From positions 62,001-126,000 of the forward strand of contig NZ_JAQQFV010000005.1 in the NCBI RefSeq assembly GCF_029675105.1: 64,000 nt of DNA. Reading direction: 5' to 3'. Position numbers and translations under genes: made by a program. The first letter of the stretch is position 1; the number at the start of each line of letters is the position of its first letter. The notes under the pieces were generated by a model. The model saw only the letters and a list, made by a program, of their open reading frames with translations, was not told the DNA's origin and did no database searches. This DNA comes from Nocardia anocheti (GTDB taxonomy: Bacteria; Actinomycetota; Actinomycetes; Mycobacteriales; Mycobacteriaceae). Below, one piece after another: positions 17,751 through 27,273 of this stretch.

Positions 17751-18821
17751 TCACCGGGGTGGATGGATGGGGCCGTCGAGGTCGGTGAGGGGGCGGGCTG
17801 AGGCGTGGGTGCGGGTGGCGAGGATTTCGGCGAGGATGGAGATGGCGGTTTCCTCGGGGGTGTGGGCGGCCAGGTCCAGGCCGAGGGGGCTGTGGACGCG
17901 GGCGATATCGGCGGGGGCGCAGCCGGATTCGCGCAGGCGGGCGGTGCGGTCGGCGTGGGCGCGGCGGGAGCCGAGGGCGCCCAGGAAGGCCAGGGGGAGG
18001 GGCAGGGCCGCGGCGAGCAGGGGGACGTCGAATTTCGGGTCGTGGGTGAGCACGCAGACGACGGTGCGGTGGTCGAGGCGGCCCGCGCGGTGTTCGGCCG
18101 CGAGATAGCGGTGCGGCCAGTCGACGACCACCTCGTGCGCGCCGGGGAAACGGGCCGGGGTGGTGAAGGTTTCGCGGGCGTCCACCACGGTGACGTGATA
18201 GCCGAGCTGGGCCGCGGCGGTGGCGAGCGCGCGGGTGTAGTCGTCGGCACCCGCCAGGATCATCCGCGCTGGCGTGTGGAAGACCTGCACGAAGGCGCGC
18301 GGACGGGCGGCGGTATCGGCACAGTCGCGGGCGCCGATGAGTCCGTGGTGACCGGCCGCGAGCAGGGCGGCGGCGTCCTGATCCAGCCCACGCCACGGCT
18401 CGTGTCGGTCGGGGCGCAGGAGTCTGCGGTCGGGGGTGCTCTCCAGCGTGGTGGCCAAGGCGACCGGATGATGGGCGGTGAGCGCGTCGTGGAGTTCGCG
18501 GAGCAGAGGCAGAGCGGTGTGGTCGAGACGTTCGACGAAGACCTCGATCTCGCCACCACAGGGCAGTCCGGCCGTGAATTCGTCGGCCGCGGCGAAGCGT
18601 TCGGTGCAGGCGTTGCCCTCGCGCAGGACCTGTTCGGCGGTGTGGACGACGGCGGCCTCGACGCAGCCGCTCGACAGCGAGCCCAACACCCGTCCGTCGC
18701 CGGTCACCGCCATGGCGGCACCGGTCTCGCGTGGTCCGGCATCGGTCCGGTCGACGATCCTGGCCAGGGCCACCGGCTGTTCGCCGAGCAGATCGAGTAC
18801 CGGTCCGAGTAGCTCGCGCAT
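17751..18821 (-). CDS. XdhC/CoxI family protein
   Basis: 356-residue protein with an N-terminal XdhC_CoxI domain (VLGSLSSGCVEAAV) and a C-terminal Rossmann XdhC_C domain (GALGSRRAHADR, SPLGLDLAAHTPEETAISILAEIL). The family binds molybdenum cofactor and helps sulphurate or insert it into xanthine dehydrogenase and CO-dehydrogenase-type enzymes. No molybdoenzyme gene lies beside it, so it acts on a distant target. The ATG at 18821 gives the family-typical MREL start; an ATG at 18848 would add nine Arg-rich residues. Confidence 0.87.
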   Translation of the reverse strand: MRELLGPVLDLLGEQPVALARIVDRTDAGPRETGAAMAVTGDGRVLGSLSSGCVEAAVVHTAEQVLREGNACTERFAAADEFTAGLPCGGEIEVFVERLDHTALPLLRELHDALTAHHPVALATTLESTPDRRLLRPDRHEPWRGLDQDAAALLAAGHHGLIGARDCADTAARPRAFVQVFHTPARMILAGADDYTRALATAAAQLGYHVTVVDARETFTTPARFPGAHEVVVDWPHRYLAAEHRAGRLDHRTVVCVLTHDPKFDVPLLAAALPLPLAFLGALGSRRAHADRTARLRESGCAPADIARVHSPLGLDLAAHTPEETAISILAEILATRTHASARPLTDLDGPIHPPR

Positions 18822-18911
18822 CGCCCACCGGCCTCTCCGCAGTCGCATTGTGACTGCGCTGACCAGCCTAGCTATCGCCGAGCACGCGTGCGCGCCGAGC
18901 GCGCGGGAGTG

Positions 18912-19484
18912 TCAGTCGAGGATTTCGCGGCGCTGCAGCCCGGCCGGGACCGTGCCCGCGTGGAAGAAGTCCCGGAAGACCTCCGTCGCGTGGTCGGCCG
19001 TGAACACCTCTTCCGGGTAGACGTAGGTGTCCTCGTCACCGTGCGGCAGGTACACCGTGGGCAGGCCGAGGCGGCTGCCGACGGCACCGAGGGTGTAGCG
19101 GCGGGTGACGTGGTCGATGGTGGTGCGCAGCTGCAGCGTCATCGCGCCCGCCGAGCCCGCGCAGTGCAGCGCGAGATCGCCACGCGCCGCGCTCACCGTC
19201 GCGGTGACGTCGGTGGCGGGCATCGGTTCGGGGAGCAGGCTCAGTTCGAGCGCGTAGCGCTGGTGGCCGTCCATCCGGCGTAGCGGGCGCAGGAAGCTGT
19301 CGACATCCTCGTGCGGGCCGATGAAGACCTTCAATCGGTCGCTGTAGGTGACGCGGTGCGTGGCGACGATGACCTCGTCGGCCAGTGGCGTGGCGTCGAA
19401 CGGGGGGACGGGGCGTGGATCCGGGGTGCCTGCCGCGCGGACGGGCAGGACCCGGCATGCGCTGGCCTCGGGAGACGAGAACAT
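18912..19484 (-). CDS. Uncharacterised protein
   Basis: I do not recognise this 190-residue protein. It has no signal peptide or membrane helix. Its middle (RRMDGHQRYALELSLLPEPMPATDVTATVSAARGDLALHC) looks beta-rich. The ending, TADHATEVFRDFFHAGTVPAGLQRREI, resembles the last helix and turn of Imm1-type immunity proteins (F-x-x-G-x-x-P), but that is a weak impression. The ATG at 19484 has a GGTGAG ribosome site. An AT-rich 116-bp upstream region with a CRP-like site and nested inverted repeats points to its own regulated promoter. Confidence 0.6.
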   Translation of the reverse strand: MFSSPEASACRVLPVRAAGTPDPRPVPPFDATPLADEVIVATHRVTYSDRLKVFIGPHEDVDSFLRPLRRMDGHQRYALELSLLPEPMPATDVTATVSAARGDLALHCAGSAGAMTLQLRTTIDHVTRRYTLGAVGSRLGLPTVYLPHGDEDTYVYPEEVFTADHATEVFRDFFHAGTVPAGLQRREILD

Positions 19485-19524
19485 GTGAAGCTCACCTACT
19501 CACACTCGGTTACTCGCTAGCAAT

Positions 19525-19589
19525 CTAACCATCGTGGACGACATGTGATCCATAACAATACCGTGATGCAGATCACAAAGCATGGTTAG
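19525..19589. promoter_or_regulatory. AT-rich regulatory region with CRP-like site and nested inverted repeats
   Basis: Minus-strand TGTGATCTGCATCACG (19577-19562) fits the CRP-type consensus TGTGA-N6-TCACA with one mismatch. It is nested inside a longer inverted repeat whose arms are TGTGATC (19544-19550) and GATCACA (19571-19577). An outer pair CTAACCAT (19525-19532) and ATGGTTAG (19582-19589) is also perfect. It lies about 40-105 bp upstream of the unknown gene starting at 19484. Confidence 0.5.
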
Positions 19590-19600
19590 TTTAATTCCAG

Positions 19601-20458
19601 CTATGGATGAACCCGGGTCGTAGCCAACCTGGGGTCGGTTTCGTGGCGATAGACCGGGGTGAGCAGGTCCGCGTCTACCGGTTCTCCTGTCGTGCGGTCA
19701 TACCGAACCGCGATCAACACCGAGAACAGCTGGGTGCTCGCGCGTTCGTGCAGGGTCGCGAGGCGGGTCGCCAGCAATCGGATCGCACCCAGCGAGCCGG
19801 GCGGGTGCAGGCCGTCGATGAGCATGATGCTGCCGCGCCGGTCGGGGCGGGGGAGCCGGGCGAGGTAGGCGATGTCGTGCGGTTCGGTGCCGCCGGGCCG
19901 GTAGACGCGGCGCGCGGCCCGGTCCTCGATGCCGCGGCGGGTGTCGCCCGCGCGGGTGACGGTGCGGCGCAGGCGCGGATCGGCGACCACCAGCTGACGC
20001 AGGCTCGGCGAGAGTTCCGGGCCGCCGAGGATCACCAGACCGTCGCGATTGAGATCGATCGGGCGACCGGGCAGGAAGGTCTCCACCGTCGCCACGAAAC
20101 CGAGCTGGCGCAGCAGCTCGGCCAGGCGTTGCGGGGCGGCCGGATCGGGCGCGCCCAGTAGCCTGCCCGCGCGGACCTCCGGCGCGAGTACGGTCAGCGC
20201 GCCGTGCCCGAAGAACAGGCCCTCGGGCACCGGACCCTGGGTGCTCACCTGATGGATTCGGGCGCGCGACAGGCCCGCCGCGGCGCCGATCCGGGCGAAA
20301 GTCCAGCCTTCGGCATGGAGTTCGCGGATCACGGCGCGCCTGATCCTGGTGAGTTCGTTGATGGTCTGCTGGGCAGCCGCCACCCCGTCGGTGGCCGCTT
20401 TGAGTCTCTCGACCTTGTCCTCGATCGCGAAGACTCTTGCCACGTCATCGGCCGACAT
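19601..20458 (-). CDS. HTH protein with uncharacterised C-terminal domain
   Basis: 285 residues. The N-terminal 75 residues form a helical segment and a sigma-region-4-like HTH (RRAVIRELHAEGWTFARIGAAAGLSRARIHQV). A linker with GLFFGHGALTVLAPE follows. The C-terminal domain has the pattern DGLVILGGPELSPSLRQLVVADPRLR...GTEPHDIAYLARLPRPDRRGSIMLIDGLHPPGSLGAIRLL, a Rossmann-like alternation I have seen in actinobacterial regulators without an assigned function. A GTCTAGAC palindrome lies just upstream of the start (20466-20473), consistent with autoregulation. Whether it binds DNA and what it senses are unknown. Confidence 0.72.
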   Translation of the reverse strand: MSADDVARVFAIEDKVERLKAATDGVAAAQQTINELTRIRRAVIRELHAEGWTFARIGAAAGLSRARIHQVSTQGPVPEGLFFGHGALTVLAPEVRAGRLLGAPDPAAPQRLAELLRQLGFVATVETFLPGRPIDLNRDGLVILGGPELSPSLRQLVVADPRLRRTVTRAGDTRRGIEDRAARRVYRPGGTEPHDIAYLARLPRPDRRGSIMLIDGLHPPGSLGAIRLLATRLATLHERASTQLFSVLIAVRYDRTTGEPVDADLLTPVYRHETDPRLATTRVHP

Positions 20459-20639
20459 GTGCGAAGTCTAGACAGCTCGACAGCATTCCGTGTCTATATC
20501 GGTTGACATCCAACTGTCCTGTGCGACAACGAGAATTCACGCCGTATTGTCGGCAATCACAAGGATGCGAGGTCGGCGCGGCCACGGGCCGATCGCGCGA
20601 TCCTGTGGCAAATGCCGACCGTGCGGTGTGTTCTTCGGA

Positions 20640-21059
20640 TCAGGTGGCGTCGAAGTCGATCGGCGGACGCTCGTTGTGTGTCAGCGGCTTCTGCGTCGGC
20701 GGGGTGGGCCCGGCGCCGGGCATGCCGCTGCTGGTCCCGAACAGCTGCTGCTTGTCGGGCACCGCGCTCTCCAGATCACGCAGGACCGAGTCGTCCCCGC
20801 CCAGCAGATGCTTGGTGACCGCGGCGCGCGGGCTCATCGACCGCAACTCGTTGAGCTCGGCCAACGGCTTGCGCAGCTCGTCGAACTCCGGTCCCAGCTC
20901 CTGCTTGAGCTGGCTGGTGGCCCCGCTGGCGTAGTCGCGCACCTGACGCAGCGAGCGGGTGGTCCAGCGCACGGCGCCGGGCAGGCGCTCCGGGCCGAGG
21001 ATCACGAGGGCGGCGACGAGCAGGATCATCATCTCGCTCCACCCGATGTTGCTGAACAC
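20640..21059 (-). CDS. tatB: Twin-arginine translocase subunit TatB
   Basis: 139 residues. An N-terminal membrane helix ([23 protein letters not shown]) contains the TatA/B hinge FGP-like LGPERLP. An amphipathic helix ([19 protein letters not shown]) and a polar, Pro-rich C-tail follow. TatB partners TatC in recognising folded twin-arginine substrates at the cytoplasmic membrane. It is last in the sigE-rseA-htrA-tatB run, 33 bases after htrA, the order known from mycobacteria. Confidence 0.93.
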   Translation of the reverse strand: MFSNIGWSEMMILLVAALVILGPERLPGAVRWTTRSLRQVRDYASGATSQLKQELGPEFDELRKPLAELNELRSMSPRAAVTKHLLGGDDSVLRDLESAVPDKQQLFGTSSGMPGAGPTPPTQKPLTHNERPPIDFDAT

Positions 21060-21092
21060 GGATCCAGGTTACCCGGCGCGCGACGCCGCTGG

Positions 21093-22628
21093 TCAGTCGG
21101 ATTCCAGCGTGACCGAGACGTCCACCTGCCTGCCGTCGCGGATCAACTGCACGTTCACCTTGTCGCCGATCTTGTGCTGCTGCACGGCCACGACCAGCTC
21201 GTCGGGATTGGTGACCTCACGGTCGCCGATCTTCACGATCACATCGCCCTCGACGATGCCCGCCTTGGCCGCGGGCCCGTCCGGCACGACATCGGCGACG
21301 GCGGCACCGCTCATCACCTCGTTGGCGACGGTCTTGGTGCGCGCGCTCAGCCCGATCACCGGATGGTGCATCTGGCCGTCGTTGATCAGCGTCTGGGCCA
21401 CGCTGCGCATCACGTCGACCGGGATGGCGAAGCCCAGGCCCACCGAGCCGCCGGTCTCGCTGCGGATGGCGGTGTTGATGCCCACCACGCGGCCCTGCAT
21501 GTCGACCAGGGCGCCACCGGAGTTACCGGGGTTGATGGCGGCGTCGGTCTGCACGGCGTCGATGACGGCGTCGGTGTCGCTGCCCTCGCCCTGCAGTTTC
21601 ACCGGGCGGTGCAGGGCGCTGACGATGCCGGAGGTGACGGTCTTGCTCAGGCCCAGCGGCGAGCCGATGGCCAGCACGTCGTCGCCGACCTGCACGTCGG
21701 CGGATTTGCCGAGATTGGCCACGGTGAGGTTCTTGGCCTCGACCTTGAGCACGGCCAGGTCGGTCTTGGGGTCGCGGCCCACGATCTGGGCGGGCACCCG
21801 GGTGCCGTCGGAGAACTGCACCTGGATGGCGGCGCGCTCGGACTTGTCGGTCGCGGCCATCGAGATGACGTGGTTGTTGGTGACGACATAGCCCTTGCCG
21901 TCGATCACCACCCCCGAGCCGGTGGCGCCGTTGTCGCCGACGGTGACGCGGATGGAGACCACCGAGGGCAGCACCGCGTTGGCGACCGCGGCGATGCGGC
22001 TGTGCGGCTCCTCGGTGCCCCCGGTCTGGTCCAGGGTGACCTCGCGGGAGGTGAGCGTGGAGGCGGTCTCGGCGGTGATCCGCCCGACCAGCCCGCCCAC
22101 CACGGCGATACCGAGCGCCAGGGCGGCCAGCACCGCGAGGGCCTTGGGCGCGACGGTGGAACCGAACAGCACCTCGCGGGCGGTCAATTTGGGGGCGTCC
22201 GGCGGGCGCAGGGTGGGCGCGGCGGCCACGGCGGGAGCGCCGAGGCGGGCTCCGGCGGCCGGGTCACGCCAGGGATCGACCGGTCCGGCGACGGCGGGCT
22301 TGTCCTCGGCGGCACCGGGCTCGCGCTGCAGCAGCTCGTTCGAGCCCTCGGGCCGGGCGAAGGCCTCGGCCAGCACCCCGTCGGGCGGGCGCTGGGTGAC
22401 GAGCTGATCGGCGTCGGCGGGCCGATCGGTGGGACGGGACTCGTGCGGGGCGAACGAGCCGGACTGTCCGTTCGGACGGCGGAACGCGCGCGCGGTATGG
22501 CTGTCGATGTGCGGCCGGTACACCGGGCGCGGACCGAGGTTCGGCGCGTCCGCGGGACGCAGGTTCCCCCGTTCGGCCCCCGATTCCGCGTGCTCGGTCG
22601 ATCCGGAATTCGTCGATTCGCCTGTCAC
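21093..22628 (-). CDS. htrA: Membrane-anchored serine protease HtrA
   Basis: 511-residue DegP/HtrA-type protease of the SigE envelope-stress response. A long cytosolic Pro/Arg-rich N-terminus is followed by one membrane helix (ALAVLAALALGIAVVGGLVG), a trypsin-like domain and a C-terminal PDZ domain. The catalytic triad is H253 (TNNHVIS), D290 (DPKTDLAV) and S370 (NPGNSGG). The start is uncertain: GTG at 22628 leaves 11 bases after rseA, while a GTG at 22664 would overlap it. It follows rseA and sigE in one operon. By mycobacterial analogy it degrades damaged exported proteins and may act on RseA. Confidence 0.93.
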   Translation of the reverse strand: MTGESTNSGSTEHAESGAERGNLRPADAPNLGPRPVYRPHIDSHTARAFRRPNGQSGSFAPHESRPTDRPADADQLVTQRPPDGVLAEAFARPEGSNELLQREPGAAEDKPAVAGPVDPWRDPAAGARLGAPAVAAAPTLRPPDAPKLTAREVLFGSTVAPKALAVLAALALGIAVVGGLVGRITAETASTLTSREVTLDQTGGTEEPHSRIAAVANAVLPSVVSIRVTVGDNGATGSGVVIDGKGYVVTNNHVISMAATDKSERAAIQVQFSDGTRVPAQIVGRDPKTDLAVLKVEAKNLTVANLGKSADVQVGDDVLAIGSPLGLSKTVTSGIVSALHRPVKLQGEGSDTDAVIDAVQTDAAINPGNSGGALVDMQGRVVGINTAIRSETGGSVGLGFAIPVDVMRSVAQTLINDGQMHHPVIGLSARTKTVANEVMSGAAVADVVPDGPAAKAGIVEGDVIVKIGDREVTNPDELVVAVQQHKIGDKVNVQLIRDGRQVDVSVTLESD

Positions 22629-22639
22629 GTGTCGAGACT

Positions 22640-23008
22640 CTACTTGCGCCGCCAGGTTGTCCACCGGGTCGCGGTGAAGGAATCGGTGATGAATCCGAGA
22701 AACGCCTCGTTACGGCGCGGCGGCTGGGCCTGTGTGCCGGGCAGTTCGGCCAGCGGGATGCGGGTCAGGCTGTCGTGCAGGCTGCGCGGCACGGCCACCT
22801 CGGCGGCCCGGCGCAGCGCGATGCGGGCCTGCTGCTGGGCGTCGACCTCGGCCGCGCACTCGGGGCAGACCGAAAGATGCTGGGCGGCGCGCAGATAGGC
22901 GTTCATGCGCAACTCGCCGTCGACATAGGCCGCGACCGCTTCGCTGGCCAGGTGCTCGGTGGGCTGGAAGCGCGGCGATCGACCCGCCGCTCCGGGGTCC
23001 ACACTCAT
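22640..23008 (-). CDS. rseA: Anti-sigma-E factor RseA
   Basis: 122 residues with a zinc-associated anti-sigma motif HLSVCPEC (HxxxCxxC) preceded by EHLASEAVAAYVDGELRMNAYLRAAQ, the classic ZAS fold. It sequesters SigE until redox or phosphorylation signals release it. The C-terminal third is polar with no membrane helix, so it is soluble as in mycobacteria. I chose the ATG at 23008; an ATG at 23044 would add 12 residues that include a possible ribosome site. It lies between sigE and htrA. Confidence 0.92.
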   Translation of the reverse strand: MSVDPGAAGRSPRFQPTEHLASEAVAAYVDGELRMNAYLRAAQHLSVCPECAAEVDAQQQARIALRRAAEVAVPRSLHDSLTRIPLAELPGTQAQPPRRNEAFLGFITDSFTATRWTTWRRK

Positions 23009-23082
23009 GCGGAGTTCATCCTTCCGACCGACATCGACCGACAAGCCGGGGACACCTGACCCGGCGTCACCCAGCGTAGGCG

Positions 23083-23736
23083 TCAGCGGAGTACCGCTGC
23101 TGTAGTTCCATTATGCGCAAGGTGCTCGCGCAGTGCCTGCCGCCCACGGTGGATCCGGCTGCGCACGGTGCCCAGCTTCACGCCGAGTGTCGCGCCGATC
23201 TCCTCGTAGGACAGACCCTCGATGTCACACAGCACCACCGCGGCGCGGAACTCCGGCGCCAACGCGTCGAGCGCTTTCTGCAGGTCGGGGTCGAGGCGGG
23301 AGTCGTGGTAGGCGTCCTCGGGGGTGGGGCCCTCGGCGGGCACCCGGTCGTAGTCCTCGGGTAAGGCTTCCATCCGGATGCGGTTGCGGCGGCGGACCAT
23401 GTCCAGGAACAGGTTGGTGGTGATGCGGTGCAACCAGCCCTCGAAGGTGCCCGGCTGGTAGTTCTGCAGCGAGCGGAAGACCCGGATGAAGGTCTCCTGG
23501 GTGAGGTCCTCGGCGTCCTGGGCATCGCCCGAGAGGCGGTAGGCCAGGCGGTAGACCCGATCGGCGTGTTCGCGGACGAGTTCGTCCCAGGAGGGCATGA
23601 CGGTGCGGTCACCGGTGGCGTCGAAGGCCGCGGTGCCGGTGAGTTCGGCATCGAGCGCGTCACCCTCGAGGGCGACGAGGTCGGCGGGGAGAGTGTGGTC
23701 GGGCAGTGGGGCGTTGCGACGCGCCGTGTCTACCAT
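23083..23736 (-). CDS. sigE: ECF sigma factor SigE
   Basis: 217-residue extracytoplasmic-function sigma factor. Region 2 covers roughly residues 50-120 ([68 protein letters not shown]). Region 4 covers roughly 150-205 ([29 protein letters not shown]). The [17 protein letters not shown] and EDYDRVP segments are near-identical to mycobacterial SigE as I remember it. The ATG at 23736 follows AGGAGGTG. It directs envelope and heat stress transcription, including its own operon. The gene is divergent from the O-methyltransferase, as in mycobacteria. Confidence 0.95.
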   Translation of the reverse strand: MVDTARRNAPLPDHTLPADLVALEGDALDAELTGTAAFDATGDRTVMPSWDELVREHADRVYRLAYRLSGDAQDAEDLTQETFIRVFRSLQNYQPGTFEGWLHRITTNLFLDMVRRRNRIRMEALPEDYDRVPAEGPTPEDAYHDSRLDPDLQKALDALAPEFRAAVVLCDIEGLSYEEIGATLGVKLGTVRSRIHRGRQALREHLAHNGTTAAVLR

Positions 23737-24005
23737 CGGGATGGGACACCTCCTACTCGGGACCGCTGGCACGAAACCGGCCGGTCCGGGTCAGCGAACC
23801 TTGCTCTCGGTATCAACCCGCAGCGGTGTGGGGTTGTTCCCGTCTCGTGCCCGCCGCGATCGGCTGGCCTTGCGTAGGGCAACTATTTCCTGTCGCGATA
23901 TGGGACAGGTGTGGGGATCCTGAGCGTGGCCTGAGAATCGACATTTCGCCGCACCCGCGCCTTCGCTGAATACACAGACCCCTCCTGTGACATAGCCTCT
24001 TAGCT

Positions 24006-24638
24006 GTGGCATCGAACGTGGAGCGGAACCTGGCGTATGTGGAGGAGTCCGTCGTCGAGGACGAGGTCCTCCTCGACGCGCGCGAGCGGGCCACCGAACT
24101 GGGCGCCGCACCCGTGCCCGCCTCGGTCGGCGCGGTGCTGAGCATGTACGCGCAGATGCTGGGCGCCCGCGCGGTCGTCGAGGTGGGCACCGGCGCGGGA
24201 ATCAGCGGGTTATGGCTGCTCGACGGCATGCGTGAGGACGGCACCCTCACCACCATCGACTCCGAACCCGAGCATCAGCGCGCCGCCAAGGAGGCCTTCC
24301 GCACCGCCGACATCCCGCCCGCGCGCACCCGGCTGATCAACGGCCGCGCCCTCGACGTGCTGCCCCGGCTGGCCGACGGCGCCTACGACCTGGTCTTCGT
24401 CGACGCCGCGCCGATGGAACACCTGCACTACGTGGAGCAGGGCGTGCGACTACTGCGCGAGGGCGGGGCGATCATCCTGCACAACGCCCTGCTCGGCGGG
24501 CGTGTCCCCGATCCCGAACAGCGCGACCCGGCCACCACGGCGGTGCGTGCCGCCACCCGCGCCATCGCCGAGAATCCCGATCTGACCAGCGTCCTCATCC
24601 CGATCGGTGACGGTCTGCTCTGCGCCTCGCGGTGTTGA
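24006..24638 (+). CDS. O-methyltransferase-like protein (Rv1220c type)
   Basis: 210-residue class I SAM-dependent methyltransferase fold of the caffeoyl-CoA OMT/Methyltransf_3 family. The SAM motif is VVEVGTGAGISGLWLL, and the acidic ribose-binding residue is in LTTIDSEPEH. The metal-site positions deviate from the usual FVDADK and DN pair: here FVDAAPMEH and ILHNALLGG, so the second Asp is lost and His precedes the conserved Asn. It may therefore use a different metal or none. The GTG start is at 24006. It is divergent from sigE, a conserved arrangement, with a 269-bp shared promoter region. Confidence 0.86.
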   Translation: MASNVERNLAYVEESVVEDEVLLDARERATELGAAPVPASVGAVLSMYAQMLGARAVVEVGTGAGISGLWLLDGMREDGTLTTIDSEPEHQRAAKEAFRTADIPPARTRLINGRALDVLPRLADGAYDLVFVDAAPMEHLHYVEQGVRLLREGGAIILHNALLGGRVPDPEQRDPATTAVRAATRAIAENPDLTSVLIPIGDGLLCASRC

Positions 24639-24662
24639 ACGCGCGGCGTCAGCCGCCGTGTA

Positions 24663-25880
24663 TCAACCGACCCAGATGCCCTTGCCGACGGTGACCACCC
24701 CGCCGTTGCTCACCGCGAAGCGTTCGCGGTCGCGGTCCAGGTCGACGCCGATGATCTCGCCCTCGCCGACCACCACGTTCTTGTCCAGGATGGCGTGGCG
24801 CACCACCGCGCCGCGCCCGATCCGCACGCCGGGCATGAGCACGCTGCCCTCCACGGTGGCGCCGTCGTCGATCATCACGTTCGAGCTGAGCACCGAGTTG
24901 CGCACGGTCGCGGCCGACAGGATCGAGCCCGAGCCCACGATCGACTCCTGGGCCAGCCCGCCCTGGGCGAACTTGGCCGGGGGCAGGTTCTCGGCGGCGC
25001 CGCGGATGGGCCAATGCTTGTTGTAGAGGTTGAAGACCGGGTGCACCGAGACCAGGTCCATGTGCGCCTCGTAGAAGGCGTCGATGGTGCCGACGTCGCG
25101 CCAGTAGCCCCGGTCGCGTTCGGTGGCGCCGGGCACCTCGTTGTCGGCGAAGTCGTAGACGGCGGCCTGACCGGCGGCCACCAGGGACGGGATGATGTCG
25201 CCGCCCATGTCGTGGTCGGAGTCGGAGTTCTCCGCGTCGGCGCGGATGGCGTCGACCAGCACGCGGGTGGTGAACACGTAGTTGCCCATCGACGCGAAGG
25301 TCACGTTCGGGTCGTCGGGCGTGCCGGGCGGGTGCGCGGGTTTCTCCAGGAACTGGGTGATCCGGCCGGACTCGTCGGAGTCGATACAGCCGAAGGCGCT
25401 GGCCTCGCTGCGCGGCACCCGGATACCGGCGACGGTGACGCCCGCGCCGGAGGCGATATGGCTGGCGACCATCTGTTCCGGGTCCATCCGGTACACGTGG
25501 TCGGCGCCGAAGACCACGATGTAGTCGGGGTCCTCGTCATAGATCAGGTTGAGCGACTGCATGATCGCGTCGGCGCTGCCGGTGTACCAGCGCGGGCCGA
25601 GCCGCTGCTGGGCGGGCACCGGGGTGATGTACTCGCCGGTGAACCCGGACAGCCGCCAGGTCTGGGAGATGTGGCGGTCGAGCGAGTGCGACTTGTACTG
25701 GGTGAGCACGCACAGGCGCAGATAACCCGCGTTGACCAGATTGCTGAGCACGAAATCGATCAGTCGGTAGGCGCCACCGAACGGAACCGCGGGCTTGGCG
25801 CGGTCTGCCGTGAGCGGAAACAGTCGTTTGCCCTCGCCACCGGCGAGCACGATCCCGAGTACGTGCGGCTGGCTCCTCAC
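24663..25880 (-). CDS. glgC: Glucose-1-phosphate adenylyltransferase GlgC
   Basis: 405-residue ADP-glucose pyrophosphorylase making ADP-glucose from ATP and glucose 1-phosphate for glycogen and maltose-1-phosphate synthesis. The N-terminal nucleotidyltransferase domain has [33 protein letters not shown], and the Asp of [19 protein letters not shown] and MGGDIIP follow. A C-terminal left-handed beta-helix ends it. I set the start at GTG 25880 because it aligns with the known N-terminus ([11 protein letters not shown]); a TTG at 25889 is possible. It is divergent from glgM with a 68-bp intergenic promoter region. Confidence 0.95.
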   Translation of the reverse strand: MRSQPHVLGIVLAGGEGKRLFPLTADRAKPAVPFGGAYRLIDFVLSNLVNAGYLRLCVLTQYKSHSLDRHISQTWRLSGFTGEYITPVPAQQRLGPRWYTGSADAIMQSLNLIYDEDPDYIVVFGADHVYRMDPEQMVASHIASGAGVTVAGIRVPRSEASAFGCIDSDESGRITQFLEKPAHPPGTPDDPNVTFASMGNYVFTTRVLVDAIRADAENSDSDHDMGGDIIPSLVAAGQAAVYDFADNEVPGATERDRGYWRDVGTIDAFYEAHMDLVSVHPVFNLYNKHWPIRGAAENLPPAKFAQGGLAQESIVGSGSILSAATVRNSVLSSNVMIDDGATVEGSVLMPGVRIGRGAVVRHAILDKNVVVGEGEIIGVDLDRDRERFAVSNGGVVTVGKGIWVG

Positions 25881-25948
25881 CCTGCTCAAAGTACAGGTCC
25901 GCGCAGGCGTCGGTGGCTCATGTCGACCCGACGGTCTAATTTGGACCG

Positions 25949-27157
25949 GTGAGTTCTGGCACCGACAGCGACGAGGAGCGGGCGGACGCGCTGCGCGTCG
26001 CCGTGCTGACCCGGGAATACCCGCCGGAGGTGTACGGCGGGGCGGGCGTGCACGTCACCGAACTCACCGCGCGGCTGCGCGCGTTGTGCGCGGTGACCGT
26101 GCACTGCATGGGCGCGCCGCGACCCGGTGCCGTGGTGCACCGACCCGATCCCGAACTCTCCGCCGCCAATGCCGCGCTGCAGATGATGTCGGCCCAATTG
26201 CGCATGGCCGACGCGGCGGGCGGTGTCGAGGTGGTCCACTCGCACACCTGGTACGCGGGCCTGGCCGGGCACCTGGCGGCCGCGCTCTACGACATCCCGC
26301 ACGTGCTCACCGCGCATTCGCTCGAACCGCGCAGGCCGTGGAAGGCCGAGCAGCTCGGTGGCGGCTACCGGTTGTCGTCGTGGTCGGAACGCACCGCGAT
26401 GGAGAACGCCGACGCGATCATCGCCGTCAGCGCGGGCATGCGCCACGACGTGCTCGACGCCTATCCGGCCATCGACCCCGCCCGAGTGCACGTGGTGCAC
26501 AACGGGATCGACGCGACCGTCTGGCATCCCGGCCCGCCCGCGCCGGGGGAGACGCCGGTGCTGGAACGCCTCGGGGTCCGTCCCGATCTGCCGATCGTGT
26601 CGTTCGTCGGGCGGATCACCCGGCAGAAGGGCGTCGGCCACCTGCTCGCCGCCGCCCACGACTTCGACCCCGACATCCAGCTGGTGCTGTGCGCGGGCGC
26701 GGCCGACACCCCCGAGCTCGAGCAGGAGGTCGCCACGGCGGTCGACGAGCTACACCGCCGCCGCGGCAAGGTGTTCTGGGTGCAGGAGATGCTGCCCACC
26801 GAGCAGGTGCGCCAGATCCTGGCCGCCTCGGCGGTCTTCGTGTGCCCGTCGGTCTACGAGCCGCTCGGCATCGTGAACCTGGAGGCGATGGCGTGTGCCA
26901 CGGCGGTGGTGGCCTCCGATGTCGGCGGGATTCCCGAGGTGGTCGCCGACGGGGTCACCGGCACGCTGGTGCACTACGCCGCCGACGAGCCGGAGGTCTA
27001 CGAACGGGCGCTGGCCATGGCGGTGAACGCGGTCGCGAGCGATCCGGCGCTGGCCCGGCGCTACGGCGAGGCAGGGCGGGCGCGGGCCATCGCGGAATTC
27101 GACTGGGCCAAGATCGCCGAGGACACCGTGGCGGTGTATCGCAGCGTGCTGCGCTGA
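25949..27157 (+). CDS. glgM: Alpha-maltose-1-phosphate synthase GlgM (glgA family)
   Basis: 402-residue GT4 GT-B glycosyltransferase. N-terminal motif is [12 protein letters not shown]. The C-terminal donor site is [17 protein letters not shown] and [34 protein letters not shown]. In mycobacteria this protein, formerly called GlgA, uses ADP-glucose and glucose 1-phosphate to make maltose 1-phosphate for the GlgE pathway. The divergent glgC supplies the ADP-glucose. The start is the GTG at 25949. Confidence 0.92.
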   Translation: MSSGTDSDEERADALRVAVLTREYPPEVYGGAGVHVTELTARLRALCAVTVHCMGAPRPGAVVHRPDPELSAANAALQMMSAQLRMADAAGGVEVVHSHTWYAGLAGHLAAALYDIPHVLTAHSLEPRRPWKAEQLGGGYRLSSWSERTAMENADAIIAVSAGMRHDVLDAYPAIDPARVHVVHNGIDATVWHPGPPAPGETPVLERLGVRPDLPIVSFVGRITRQKGVGHLLAAAHDFDPDIQLVLCAGAADTPELEQEVATAVDELHRRRGKVFWVQEMLPTEQVRQILAASAVFVCPSVYEPLGIVNLEAMACATAVVASDVGGIPEVVADGVTGTLVHYAADEPEVYERALAMAVNAVASDPALARRYGEAGRARAIAEFDWAKIAEDTVAVYRSVLR

Positions 27158-27273
27158 GGTGCTGGGGGCACCGGGCGGTCCCAGGCGACGCTCGGGGCGC
27201 GTGGTGGCGTGGGGTCGGGACTGCCGCCCGCGTGATGGAGTCCGCGGTGCGCGTGGCCCACGTGGGCGATGCG

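Noticed and set aside
20490..22898. 802-codon plus-strand open frame opposite tatB and htrA
   Set aside because: Gly/His/Asp-rich antisense reading of htrA and tatB; no start signal or domain.
24639..24662. Separate small gene between the O-methyltransferase and glgC
   Set aside because: Only a 24-bp gap between convergent stops; nothing fits.
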